Shown here piece after piece: positions 7,805-16,073 of a DNA stretch of 64,000 nt; position 1 is the stretch's first letter, and the number at the start of each line of letters is the position of its first letter. A program made the position numbers and the translations under genes. The notes below the pieces were generated by a model. That model worked only from the letters and a program-made list of their open reading frames with translations. It was not told the DNA's origin and did not search any database. Origin of the DNA: Roseicyclus sediminis (GTDB taxonomy: Bacteria; Pseudomonadota; Alphaproteobacteria; Rhodobacterales; Rhodobacteraceae); the NCBI RefSeq assembly GCF_025515305.1, contig NZ_JAOPHT010000014.1, forward strand, positions 33,433-97,432. The letters are read 5' to 3'.

Positions 7805-9652
7805 TTATTGTTGTGTTTCTTCATTTGCCTCGTCGAGGCCGGTGGCCGTCTCTTCCACCAGGACCCCGACCCGTTGCAGCGCCTCGTCCGCTCGTTCCAA
7901 CAAGGCACGGGCCGAGGCGGATCCAAGGTCGGGCCCCGAGGCACTGGGTGCGGCCCCTCCAACAAGCACCCTCGCGAGCGTCTCGTTCCTTCCCGCAAGC
8001 AGCGCTGCGACCGTTTCCGCAAGGTGGATGTCACCGCTACGTTCCGCCGCCACCAGGAGGCCGATCGCATCCGCAGGCGGCAGATCGTCCTCTAGCATCC
8101 GCCAAAGCTCGACATATGTGTCGCGGGCCTCTTCCCAGGCACGGTCGGAAACAAGGCGGCGCGCTTCGATCCGAAGCACTTCCTCGGACCGGGGTAGCTC
8201 GGCGTCCCAGTCGGCCAGCGGCTCGCCCATGCGGCTTGCATAGCGGGAGCGAAGCAGCTGCAGCCGCTCGAGCAACGCGGCGTCCTGAGACAAGAGTGCG
8301 GCGTCAAGCAGTTCGGCGGCCGCCTCCATCCTGCCACTCGCAAGGTGCGCTTCCGCTTCCCGCAACCTCAGCTGGTCCAACTGCTCGGGCACAGGTTCGC
8401 GAAGCCCGAGTTCCCCCGATGCCTCAAGGTACTCGCGGGTCAACCGGAACTCCTCTGCCGCGGCGGCAGCGGCGCCGATAACCCGCATGTGGCCCGCAAA
8501 GATCTCGGATGATTGCTCGTAGCCGGGTGTGAAACGGAAAATCGAAGACAACTCTCGATGGCCTTCGATGAACGCCTCGAGAGGAATCCCGCCAGACGTG
8601 CCGGCCGTGTAGTAGTCACGCACATGTGCCATCGCCCTCTCGGGCGCGGTCTCGGCTTCCGGCGCGTTGGGGTAGCGCAGTACAAGATCGCCCAGCGCTA
8701 GCGCGGCAGACTTCGAGTCCCCGCCTTCAATTGCCACCCTCTCCATCTCGAGCAGGGTCTCGAGGTCGTCCTCGTCGCCGCGCCAGAGCGAATCCGCGCG
8801 TGCCAGCAACCCCAGAGCTTCGTCGTGCCCGATCGCCTCGTAGTCGAGCCCCAACCGGACGATGGCCAGCCGGGCCCTATGCCCCCAGGCATCGCGAGCG
8901 GACGAGGCCTCCACGAAATGCTCGAAGGCAACAAGATCCTGACCCCCGCCAAGTGCGACCGTTCCGAGAAGATAAGAAAGCGCTCCGCCACCATGACGGT
9001 CGACGCGCGTGAGACGCTCGGCAAGTCCGTGCGCCAGAAACCAATCCTCGGCAATCACCGCGGCCGAAAAAAGTGCGGGCAGCATGCGCTCGACCAGAGG
9101 AGGCGGCAAAGCATCGAAGGAGCGTATCGCGCCGGAAAGCACGTCCGAAGCGGCCTCGTTGTCGCCCAACCGTTGCAGTCCGTATGCCCGGAAAACACTG
9201 TCCGCACTATCCGGTGGGCCTTCCAGCGCGGCGACGGCCTGCGCCACATCACCCTGCCAAAGCGGATCAATGACGGACAGAGCGGCGGCAAGTTGGTTTC
9301 GGCGAGCCGCCAAGTCGGGGTCAAGCGTCGCGGTAGAGATAGCCTCCACCACCGTCCGCCCCTCGCTGACAAAGCCTCGGGCCAGATGGAACATCGCAAG
9401 ATCGAGGAGCGCCCTTGCGACCGCGTCATCTGCGTCGACACCTGCGACCTGCGCCGCAGCAAGCGCGTCCAGCCGCTCGGCGCGGACGGCGAGATAGCCC
9501 CCCTCGACGTGCCCGCCAAGCGCCAGAGGCTGCACGTGGATCCGCCCGCCCACCGTCTCGGCGGGAGGCGCCTCCGAGACCACGTCGGCGAGGACGGCGC
9601 TCGCGAGGCAACCGAGAAGGCCGGCGACGGCCGCTGAATGCGCGTACCACAT
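7805..9652 (-). CDS. Secreted helical-repeat (TPR-like) protein of the motility locus
   Basis: A 615-residue protein I cannot assign to a named family. Residues 1-22 (VAGLLGCLASAVLA) look like a signal peptide. The rest is a string of short Ala/Leu/Glu-rich antiparallel helices resembling TPR or Sel1-type repeats (LDLAMFHLARGFVSEGRTVV, LRLREAEAHLASGRMEAAAE). It ends in an acidic, Gln-rich tail. It lies between flgE and flgF and diverges from flgF. In Rhizobiales the periplasmic MotC protein occupies motility loci, and this could be a functional counterpart, but I see no clear sequence match. A periplasmic scaffold for rod, hook or stator assembly is inferred from context only. Confidence 0.6.
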   Translation of the reverse strand: MWYAHSAAVAGLLGCLASAVLADVVSEAPPAETVGGRIHVQPLALGGHVEGGYLAVRAERLDALAAAQVAGVDADDAVARALLDLAMFHLARGFVSEGRTVVEAISTATLDPDLAARRNQLAAALSVIDPLWQGDVAQAVAALEGPPDSADSVFRAYGLQRLGDNEAASDVLSGAIRSFDALPPPLVERMLPALFSAAVIAEDWFLAHGLAERLTRVDRHGGGALSYLLGTVALGGGQDLVAFEHFVEASSARDAWGHRARLAIVRLGLDYEAIGHDEALGLLARADSLWRGDEDDLETLLEMERVAIEGGDSKSAALALGDLVLRYPNAPEAETAPERAMAHVRDYYTAGTSGGIPLEAFIEGHRELSSIFRFTPGYEQSSEIFAGHMRVIGAAAAAAEEFRLTREYLEASGELGLREPVPEQLDQLRLREAEAHLASGRMEAAAELLDAALLSQDAALLERLQLLRSRYASRMGEPLADWDAELPRSEEVLRIEARRLVSDRAWEEARDTYVELWRMLEDDLPPADAIGLLVAAERSGDIHLAETVAALLAGRNETLARVLVGGAAPSASGPDLGSASARALLERADEALQRVGVLVEETATGLDEANEETQQ

Positions 9653-9663
9653 GAAGAGGTTCT

Positions 9664-9684
9664 ATTCTTATTTATTCTTGACAA
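9664..9684. promoter_or_regulatory. Candidate motility operator (TATTCTT twice, 10 bases apart)
   Basis: TATTCTTATTTATTCTTGACA lies in the divergent region between the helical-repeat gene and flgF. The two TATTCTT copies at 9664 and 9674 are identical and one helical turn apart. The last six bases (TTGACA, 9679-9684) also match a sigma-70 -35 element pointing toward flgF, so a bound regulator would touch the promoter directly; no clear -10 is visible at the right spacing. Confidence 0.45.
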
Positions 9685-9738
9685 ATCTAATGATCTATTC
9701 ATGATCAGACAAGATTTATTTCGTCGTCGGCTTCGCCA

Positions 9739-10479
9739 ATGGATACGATCAGCCACGTTGCACTGTCTCTGGCCGCCGCCATGCGGCGCGAACTGGAGGT
9801 GACTGCGAACAACATCGCGAACGCGAATACTTCCGGCTTCAAGAGCGAGAGGGTCGTATTCGAGAATTATGTCGCCGCCGGCACCGCTCCTGACGGCGGA
9901 AGCGATTTCGTCATCGACGCCGGTTCTTACGTGGATCTTCGGGCCGGCGCGCTGACCAACACCGGCAATCCGCTGGATGTCGCCCTGAACGGGCCTGGCT
10001 GGCTCGCCTACCGAACGGAAGACGGCCGCACCGCCTACGGGCGGGACGGACGCTTCATGATCAACGGAGACGGAAATCTCGTCACGGTGACGGGGGCGCA
10101 GGTCCTCGACGAGGGGGGCGGCCCCATCAGCGTACCGCCGGATGCCGGCGCGGTCGAAATCGCGGCGGACGGAACCCTTTCTTCCGAGGCCGGCGTGGCG
10201 CTCGCGCGCATCGGGGTCTTCGACCTGCCGAGCATTCAGAGTTTTGAGCGGTTGGGCGGCGGGCTGTTCGTGCCCCCCCAGGGCGCACGTTCTGATGCCG
10301 TTCCTTCCCTCGACACCAGCGTTGTGCAAGGCGCGCTGGAAGGCTCGAACGTGCAGCCGATCCTCGAGATGACGCGTCTCATGGACATACAGAAAGCCTA
10401 CGAACGCGCGACACAGATCAACAGGACCCATGACGAACTGGCGCGTGACGCGATCCGCCGCATCGGACGACAGTCCTGA
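9739..10479 (+). CDS. flgF: Proximal rod protein FlgF
   Basis: A 246-residue flagellar rod protein. The N-terminus carries the rod-hook signature MRRELEVTANNIANANTSGF and the C-terminus has VQGALEGSNVQPILEMTRLM followed by DIQKAYERATQIN. Between them sits LDVALNGPGWLAYRTEDGRT, the FlgF/FlgG core. The protein is shorter than FlgG and diverges from it in the central region. It starts flgF-flgG-flgA-flgH, the order seen in Caulobacter and Rhodobacterales. No strong ribosome site precedes the start. Confidence 0.93.
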   Translation: MDTISHVALSLAAAMRRELEVTANNIANANTSGFKSERVVFENYVAAGTAPDGGSDFVIDAGSYVDLRAGALTNTGNPLDVALNGPGWLAYRTEDGRTAYGRDGRFMINGDGNLVTVTGAQVLDEGGGPISVPPDAGAVEIAADGTLSSEAGVALARIGVFDLPSIQSFERLGGGLFVPPQGARSDAVPSLDTSVVQGALEGSNVQPILEMTRLMDIQKAYERATQINRTHDELARDAIRRIGRQS

Positions 10480-10501
10480 CCCGACCGATAAGGAGATAGA
10501 C

Positions 10502-11287
10502 ATGAAGGCACTCGGTATCGCCGCGACAGGAATGCTCGCCCAGCAGACCAACGTCGACGTCATCTCGAACAACATCGCCAATGCGAACACGACTGGCTTC
10601 AAGACCAGTCGTGCGGCCTTTCAGGATCTGATTTACGAGTCCGTTTCGCGCGAAGGTGTCCTGACCTCCGAGCAGGGTACGGCCACGCCGACGGGTATCG
10701 ATATCGGTCTCGGCGTTCAAACGGCCGGAACGGTGCGTCTCAATACCCAGGGCGGGCTGTCCGCCACGGAGAACAGCCTCGACCTCGCGATCGACGGTAC
10801 GGGCTACTTCGTCGTGAACATGCCGGACGGCAGCAGGGCCTACACCCGAGACGGGTCCTTCCGGCTGTCCGCGGAAGGCGAGCTCGTGACGCTGCAGGGC
10901 TATTCCGTCGATCCCGGTATTGTCATCCCCGAAAACACCCAGAACATCGAGATCAGCGAACAGGGCGTCGTGATGGCGTATGTTGAGAACGACCCTGCTC
11001 CGGTCGAACTCGGACGCCTGACGCTTGCGACCTTCATCAACGAAGGCGGCATGAGGCCGGTGGGGAACAACCTGCTCGAGGCGACCGTGGCCTCTGGCGA
11101 CGAACTCGCTGCGAATGCCGGTGATCCCGGAGTGGGCGTCATCCGGCAGGGTTACCTGGAAAACTCCAACGTCAACATCATCCAGCAGATCACCGATCTC
11201 ATCGCCGCGCAGCGCGCCTACGAGATGAACTCCAAGACCATAGAGACGGCCGACCAGATGATGTCGACCGCGACGCGGATGCGCTGA
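10502..11287 (+). CDS. flgG: Distal rod protein FlgG
   Basis: A 261-residue distal rod protein. The start at 10502 follows AAGGAG and gives the canonical FlgG N-terminus MKALGIAATGMLAQQTNVDV, then SNNIANANTTGFKTSRAAFQ. The FlgG-specific LDLAIDGTGYFVVNMPDGSR and the C-terminus GYLENSNVNIIQQITDLIAA, then QRAYEMNSKTIETADQMM, are present. An in-frame upstream ATG (10430) lies inside flgF and is not credible. It follows flgF by 22 bases and is followed closely by flgA. Confidence 0.96.
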   Translation: MKALGIAATGMLAQQTNVDVISNNIANANTTGFKTSRAAFQDLIYESVSREGVLTSEQGTATPTGIDIGLGVQTAGTVRLNTQGGLSATENSLDLAIDGTGYFVVNMPDGSRAYTRDGSFRLSAEGELVTLQGYSVDPGIVIPENTQNIEISEQGVVMAYVENDPAPVELGRLTLATFINEGGMRPVGNNLLEATVASGDELAANAGDPGVGVIRQGYLENSNVNIIQQITDLIAAQRAYEMNSKTIETADQMMSTATRMR

Positions 11288-11290
11288 TCC

Positions 11291-11944
11291 ATGCGTGCGG
11301 TCTTGCTCTTGATGGTTTTCGCAGTCTGGTCTGGCGGGGCAGTTGCGGACAGCTTCGCCGACCTTGTTGAAGAACGCGCGCGAGCCTCCCTGGGCTCCAC
11401 GCTTCCGGAAGACGGCCGCTTCACGATCCGTTACCAGCCCGAAATCGACGATGCCCTGCTCATCTCGCGCTTCTGGATGGATGCGATATCCGGTCAGTTT
11501 CTCGCCGAGGTGGTTCGAGAGACGGGCGAAGTTCAAAGGGTTTCCGGCCTGGCGCTGGTCAGTGTGCCCGTCCCCGTTCCGACGCGCCGCCTGATGCCGG
11601 ACGAGATCATCGCCGAGTCCGACCTCATTACGATCGATCTGCCCCTGGGACGTCTCAACGACTTTTCGGTCACCAACGTCTCGGACCTGGTCGGCCGTCA
11701 GGTCCGCAGGATGTTGCCCGAGGGCCGTCCGGTGATGGTCCAGTCAGTGATGGCGCCCCTTGTTATCGATCGCGGCGAACGTGTTCGCATACGTTTCGAG
11801 GACGGCTCGCTCGTTCTCACCGCACCCGGACGCGCGCTCAACGACGCCGCGGCCGGTGAAACGGTGCGCGTGGTCAATCTTGTGAGCAACCTGTCGCTCG
11901 TCGGCACCGCACGACCCGACGGCATCGTGGAGATCGTACGATGA
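11291..11944 (+). CDS. flgA: P-ring assembly chaperone FlgA
   Basis: A 217-residue periplasmic protein with a signal peptide (MRAVLLLMVFAVWSGGAVA). It has the C-terminal SAF/FlgA fold: VPVPVPTRRLMPDEIIAESD, LVGRQVRRMLPEGRPVM, VIDRGERVRIRFEDGSLVL, then DAAAGETVRVVNLVSNLSLV. FlgA assists P-ring (FlgI) assembly around the rod. Its stop overlaps the flgH start as ATGA, so the two are likely coupled in translation. Confidence 0.9.
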   Translation: MRAVLLLMVFAVWSGGAVADSFADLVEERARASLGSTLPEDGRFTIRYQPEIDDALLISRFWMDAISGQFLAEVVRETGEVQRVSGLALVSVPVPVPTRRLMPDEIIAESDLITIDLPLGRLNDFSVTNVSDLVGRQVRRMLPEGRPVMVQSVMAPLVIDRGERVRIRFEDGSLVLTAPGRALNDAAAGETVRVVNLVSNLSLVGTARPDGIVEIVR

Positions 11945-12690
11945 TACCTGCCCGTCCCGCATGTCTTGCAGCCTTCGCGGCGCTCGCGCTGAGCGGCTGC
12001 GGCTACGACATCACCCGCGACCGAAACCCGGAAATCTCCGACATGCAGCTCAATTCCTTGACGATGCCGGAGGCTGCGCATGTCTCCGTGCCCATGCCGG
12101 AACCCGAAGTACGCGGCCTGCCCAGGCGCGCCGAGCGCTCATCCCTTTGGCAATCGGGGTCTGACGGTTTCTTTGCCGACCAACGCGCGATGGACGTCGG
12201 TGACATTCTTACGATCAACATCCAGATCGATGATCGGGCGCGCATGTCGAACCGCAGTCAACGAGAACGTCAGGGCAACGCCAACCTGGGTTTCCCGACG
12301 ATCTTCGGACTGGAAAACGTCATCGGAAATCTGACCGGTGCGGCCGAGGACGAGGATCTCGTTGGCGCCGCAGCGGCCAGCAGCGCCGAGGGTTCGGGCA
12401 GGATCGACCGTGCGGAGACGATAAATCTGGAGGTCGCCGCAACTGTCATCCAACGGCTTCCGAACGGCAACCTGGTCATCGCCGGTCGCCAGGAGGTCAT
12501 GGTGAATTCCGAGCTCAGGGAACTGAGAGTGGCGGGGATCATCCGGCCGCAGGACATTCAGCGCGACAACACGATCCCATACGACAGGATCGCCGAGGCC
12601 CGGATCACCTATGGCGGAAGAGGTCAACTGACCCGCCAGACGCGCACGTCGTACGGTGAAGATGCCTTTGACATAATCTTGCCCTACTGA
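11941..12690 (+). CDS. flgH: Flagellar L-ring lipoprotein FlgH
   Basis: A 249-residue outer-membrane lipoprotein. The lipobox LALSGCG places the acylated cysteine near residue 20. FlgH motifs follow: SLWQSGSDGFFADQRAMDVG, DILTINIQIDDRARMSNRSQ, LPNGNLVIAGRQEVMVNSEL, and the end RQTRTSYGEDAFDIILPY. It forms the L-ring bushing in the outer membrane and partners FlgI. It is the last unambiguous gene of flgF-flgG-flgA-flgH; the fliL-like gene follows after 59 bases. Confidence 0.95.
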   Translation: MIPARPACLAAFAALALSGCGYDITRDRNPEISDMQLNSLTMPEAAHVSVPMPEPEVRGLPRRAERSSLWQSGSDGFFADQRAMDVGDILTINIQIDDRARMSNRSQRERQGNANLGFPTIFGLENVIGNLTGAAEDEDLVGAAAASSAEGSGRIDRAETINLEVAATVIQRLPNGNLVIAGRQEVMVNSELRELRVAGIIRPQDIQRDNTIPYDRIAEARITYGGRGQLTRQTRTSYGEDAFDIILPY

Positions 12691-12749
12691 CGGAGAAATC
12701 TCGTCGCAGTCCCAAGCGATAAGCGCCGGGTTACCTGCGAGGGATTCCC

Positions 12750-13193
12750 ATGAAACGCACCTTCAAGATGGCGTTGCTGCTTCCGGCTATTTGCCTTGCG
12801 GCAACTATCGGCGTTGGCAGCACACTTCCGGAAGGCAGCGAAGTGGCGATTGATGGGGCGCCGTCGGACAGCGCCGCGTTCTCCATGGTCGATCTCGGTG
12901 CATTCACCTTCCCGGTCGAACAGCCACGCCACGTGACCTACTTCGTCACCCAGATGTCGGCCGGTTTCGCCGAGGAGGAACAGGCAGAATACCATTCCAG
13001 CGCCGAGCAGGTGGTCCGGCTAAGGAATGCCATCTTTGATGCGGTCTTCGGCATCCGCCCGGATGCGGTGACCGGTGATGTCGATCTGGTGGTGCTCCAG
13101 GATCGGATCGAGCGTCACCTGAGCGAACGTCTCCCCGCGCTGGCCATGGTGGAGATCAGGGTCCTTGGCGTGCAGGATGTGCCGCATCGATAG
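12750..13193 (+). CDS. FliL-like flagellar protein (tentative)
   Basis: A 147-residue protein with an N-terminal signal or anchor helix (FKMALLLPAICLAATIGVG). A predicted periplasmic domain follows (FPVEQPRHVTYFVTQMSAGF, VRLRNAIFDAVFGI, LQDRIERHLSERLPALAMVE). The size, topology and final helix-strand resemble FliL, the basal-body stator-associated protein. FliL directly follows flgH in rhizobial clusters, which supports the reading. Sequence similarity by eye is weak, so it may instead be an unrelated Rhodobacteraceae motility protein. A GAGGGA ribosome site precedes the ATG. Confidence 0.45.
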   Translation: MKRTFKMALLLPAICLAATIGVGSTLPEGSEVAIDGAPSDSAAFSMVDLGAFTFPVEQPRHVTYFVTQMSAGFAEEEQAEYHSSAEQVVRLRNAIFDAVFGIRPDAVTGDVDLVVLQDRIERHLSERLPALAMVEIRVLGVQDVPHR

Positions 13194-13206
13194 GACCGCG
13201 GGCGCC

Positions 13207-13872
13207 TTACTCGACGCGCGCGACCAGGGACGATGAAACCTCTGAGCCGTTGTCGAGGACAAGCGTAGGCACGCCGGAGCCGAAGATGACACTCTCCACC
13301 CGGGCCTCGGTGTAACTATTGTACGGAACGGACTCGCCCTCGGCGTCGGTCGCGATGATCTCGAGGCGGAAGGGCCCTTCACCGATCACCGGAAGCCCTG
13401 CGTCGTCGCGACCGTCCCAGTTCAGTTCATGGCTCTGGCCGCTTGTGCCCGGCAGGCCTTCAAAGCTCCGAAGGATCGTTCCGTCGTCCATGACAACGCG
13501 CGCCGAGACGGTGTCCGCCGGTTGCATCAGCTGGTAGGACAAGCGCGTATTCTCCGTCGGAGTGACGATCTGGTCCCCGGGCACGGTGACCGTGCGTCCG
13601 ATAAGTTGCACGTCGGACATCGCGACCGCACCGGCGATCCGTGCAGAGATATCGGCAAGGTTCGCGTTGACCTGTATGGACTGCTCGACCTGGCTAAGCT
13701 GGGCAAGCTGGGTAACGAAGGTGGAGCTGTCCATCGGGGCCAGCGGATCCTGGTTGGCAACCTGCGCCGTCAGAAGCTTGAGAAAGCTCTGGTAGTCGGC
13801 GTTCAGTCGGGACAAGGACGAAACACTGGCCGGCTGCCCAGTTGTCGGATTGCTCGCGGTCGGGTCGATCAT
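13207..13872 (-). CDS. flgD: Hook-capping protein FlgD
   Basis: A 221-residue hook scaffold protein. The diagnostic N-terminal FlgD motif is present: DYQSFLKLLTAQVANQDPLA with PMDSSTFVTQLAQLSQVEQS just after it. The C-terminal half is the FlgD Ig/tudor-like region (SGQSHELNWDGRDDAGLPVI, then GPFRLEIIATDAEGESV). FlgD caps the growing hook and is discarded when FlgK replaces it. It follows fliK by 24 bases, so the unit reads sigma-fliK-flgD. Confidence 0.95.
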   Translation of the reverse strand: MIDPTASNPTTGQPASVSSLSRLNADYQSFLKLLTAQVANQDPLAPMDSSTFVTQLAQLSQVEQSIQVNANLADISARIAGAVAMSDVQLIGRTVTVPGDQIVTPTENTRLSYQLMQPADTVSARVVMDDGTILRSFEGLPGTSGQSHELNWDGRDDAGLPVIGEGPFRLEIIATDAEGESVPYNSYTEARVESVIFGSGVPTLVLDNGSEVSSSLVARVE

Positions 13873-13896
13873 TGTCTGGTCCCTGCCCTTGCTTCG

Positions 13897-15255
13897 TTAG
13901 GTAATGATGTCGAGGCCCGACTGGGCGAAAGGTCGTATCGGGCCGGAAAGTGCCGGAAGTCCGGTGGCGGAGGATGGTTCTGCCACGGCCGGGCCGGTCC
14001 CGAGGACCACGGAACGCCATCTCTCTTGTTCTGATTGTTGGCGCGACTGATGTCCGGCGAAGGACTCGAAACTCAGGTCCGCACCGTCTGTCGCGGCGCC
14101 GCCGTCGCGAAGCGCATCAAGCAGAGCGTCACGATCATGCCGGAAGGCGTTGAGAACGGCGGGGTTTTCCGCCTTCAACACGATCCTGAGTTTCCCTGCC
14201 TCGTCATGTCGCATGTCGATTTCGATGTCTCCAAGCCCCCGAGGCGTCAATTCGATCCGCGTATTTCCTTCGGTGAACCGTGCCCCGCTGATCTGGTCGG
14301 CGACATGCCGCACAAGGGCCGGAGATGGTGGCATATCGATGCTGGGCCTCGAATTCTGAAGGGCCGCTTCCGTTCCTGAAGGCGCGGCTCGTCCAAGCGA
14401 AGCCACCATCATCTCTCCGACTTCGGTCATTGGTCGCGAAAATCCGGCCGGCTCCGCCCCAAGTTGCGCCACGGCGCCGATTTGCGCTCCGGCCGCTTCC
14501 TTTCGAACCGAAACTGCCGTGGATGTTTCCTGCTGGCCCCGGCCATCCGTGGAACCGAGGCCGACCAACTGACCCTGCAGACCACGTGCCTGTTGCAGTT
14601 CGGGTGGTGCGGCTCCGTCCGGCGATCCGTCGGGGGCATGGCCGAACGTGGTCAATGCGGTAGGCAAGCGACGCGCGGCCGGTTCTTGCGCCACGCCTGT
14701 CGCGAGCGGACCGCCATTGGCCGCTGCTAACGCGGTCGGGTCCTTGGGGACAACAAGCCCAATGGCCGAAAGGATTGCCGTGGCAACCGCGGCGGGCCCC
14801 GATTGCACCGTTAGCGCATCGATGCCTGCGGGGTCCGACCCATCGGCCACCAGGAACGAACCCGGAAAAACGGCAGCGACGCCGTCGCCATTCAATTCCT
14901 CAAGTCGCAAGCGGAATGTGGCGAGGAATTCCCTGAGTATCTCGACCTTATCCTGCGGGAATTGTGCCGCTTCGAACGCGGATTGCGCGTTCACGATCAG
15001 CGATCCCAGGCCTGCCAGAAGCTGTGACTGTGCTTCGGCCTGGCCGTCGACAGACCCTTCCATGCCGTCGCCAGGCTGCTGGGCTCCGCCTTGCGGGGGC
15101 GTGGGACCACCCTGCAACGCGGCGAGCAAACCCGCGAACGGGTTCGCACCAGATGCTGCCCCGGCGCCGCGACCGATGCCAGGCACTTGCATCGCGCCCG
15201 CCGTCGCTGCCTTCGCTGGCGTCTGAGATAGGGTGAAGCCGAGCGTGGCCGTCAT
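13897..15255 (-). CDS. fliK: Flagellar hook-length control protein FliK
   Basis: A 452-residue protein with the FliK layout: a long, low-complexity Ala/Gly/Gln/Pro-rich N-terminal ruler, then a compact C-terminal Flg_hook domain. That domain begins at FTEGNTRIELTPRGLGDIEI and continues DEAGKLRIVLKAENPAVLNA, FRHDRDALLDALRDGG. FliK measures hook length and switches export specificity through FlhB. I chose the ATG at 15255 because GAGGTC precedes it and the upstream extension lies in the sigma gene. It lies between the sigma factor and flgD on one transcript. Confidence 0.9.
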   Translation of the reverse strand: MTATLGFTLSQTPAKAATAGAMQVPGIGRGAGAASGANPFAGLLAALQGGPTPPQGGAQQPGDGMEGSVDGQAEAQSQLLAGLGSLIVNAQSAFEAAQFPQDKVEILREFLATFRLRLEELNGDGVAAVFPGSFLVADGSDPAGIDALTVQSGPAAVATAILSAIGLVVPKDPTALAAANGGPLATGVAQEPAARRLPTALTTFGHAPDGSPDGAAPPELQQARGLQGQLVGLGSTDGRGQQETSTAVSVRKEAAGAQIGAVAQLGAEPAGFSRPMTEVGEMMVASLGRAAPSGTEAALQNSRPSIDMPPSPALVRHVADQISGARFTEGNTRIELTPRGLGDIEIDMRHDEAGKLRIVLKAENPAVLNAFRHDRDALLDALRDGGAATDGADLSFESFAGHQSRQQSEQERWRSVVLGTGPAVAEPSSATGLPALSGPIRPFAQSGLDIIT

Positions 15256-15265
15256 GGGCAGGACC

Positions 15266-15988
15266 TCAGCATTCAAGCATCGCGAGGCTGAAGCCGCGCT
15301 CCTGCAAGCTCCGCCGCAGGCGAAGCATTGCCCGCCTTTCGATGTCCCGCCGTCGGGACCGCAACCGCGGGCAGGCATCAGGCGGAGACGTTCGATCTTC
15401 CAGCTTGTCGAGGATTACCTCGCGCTCGGCAGGACGAAGCGCGGCCAGGGCCTCGTCGAGCAGCTGTCGCACTCGCAATCTCTCCGAACGGGTTGCAACC
15501 TCCTCCTCCGGGGTCGGCCCGTCCCAGGCAACGGACAACGTGCGGGCCTCTCCCTCGCCGACGTCGTCAATCGAAATCGCGCCTGCAGCAGCGGTCAACA
15601 CGTCTACCCGTCGCCGTGGTTCCGCACGTCCGGAGCGCGCGTCAACGTAGGCCCGAGCCGGGATGTCGATCACTGCGGTCACCCGCCCCAAGGCGGCCAT
15701 GACGCGATTTCGCACAGCCCAGGCGGAAAAGGTTCCAAAGCGAACGTTGAGGGAGAGGTCGAAATTCCCCGCGGCATCGATCAAGCCTATCATTCCCTCC
15801 GCCGCGAGGTCCTCGATATGTGTTCGGTTGTCAGTCCAGCGTCGGGCTTCGGACCAAGCCTGCCGCGCATAGGACTTGAGGATACGATGAAGGGCCTGCT
15901 GGTCGCCGTTCTCCTGCCAGGCCCGGATTGCTTCGCGCTCTTCTTCGCGAGACATCAGCGGTGCCCTCAAAGCGGCCTCGAATGTCAT
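15266..15988 (-). CDS. Sigma-70 family factor in the fliK-flgD operon, region 4 shortened
   Basis: A 240-residue sigma-70 family protein. Region 2 is well kept: EDLAAEGMIGLIDAAGNFDL followed by NVRFGTFSAWAVRNRVMAAL, with the core-binding and -10 recognition helices as in RpoH/RpoD-type factors. Region 4 is unusual. LRPAEREVILDKLEDRTSPP leads to RLRSRRRDIERRAMLRLRRS; the typical turn between helices (EELA..LGVSRERVRQIE) is about four residues shorter and the LGVS turn is missing. It is not a standard FliA. Being first in the operon with fliK and flgD, it may direct late or middle flagellar promoters. Its -35 contact may be weak or altered. Confidence 0.7.
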   Translation of the reverse strand: MTFEAALRAPLMSREEEREAIRAWQENGDQQALHRILKSYARQAWSEARRWTDNRTHIEDLAAEGMIGLIDAAGNFDLSLNVRFGTFSAWAVRNRVMAALGRVTAVIDIPARAYVDARSGRAEPRRRVDVLTAAAGAISIDDVGEGEARTLSVAWDGPTPEEEVATRSERLRVRQLLDEALAALRPAEREVILDKLEDRTSPPDACPRLRSRRRDIERRAMLRLRRSLQERGFSLAMLEC

Positions 15989-16027
15989 GTACAGTGCTCC
16001 GGATTCCGGACACCCCCAAGATCAGGA

Positions 16028-16060
16028 AAGCATAAACCACCCGGCAGGAGAAGAATAAAC
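16028..16060 (-). promoter_or_regulatory. Candidate motility operator upstream of the sigma gene
   Basis: Read on the minus strand, TTTATTCTT (16051-16059) and TTTATGCTT (16028-16036) start 23 bases apart, about two turns, 40-70 bases before the sigma gene start. This matches the TATTCTT element of the other motility promoters. The neighbouring TTAACGCCAGTTAA (16064-16077) resembles a CtrA box but has a 6-base spacer, one short of the consensus. Confidence 0.35.
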
Positions 16061-16073
16061 TGGTTAACGCCAG

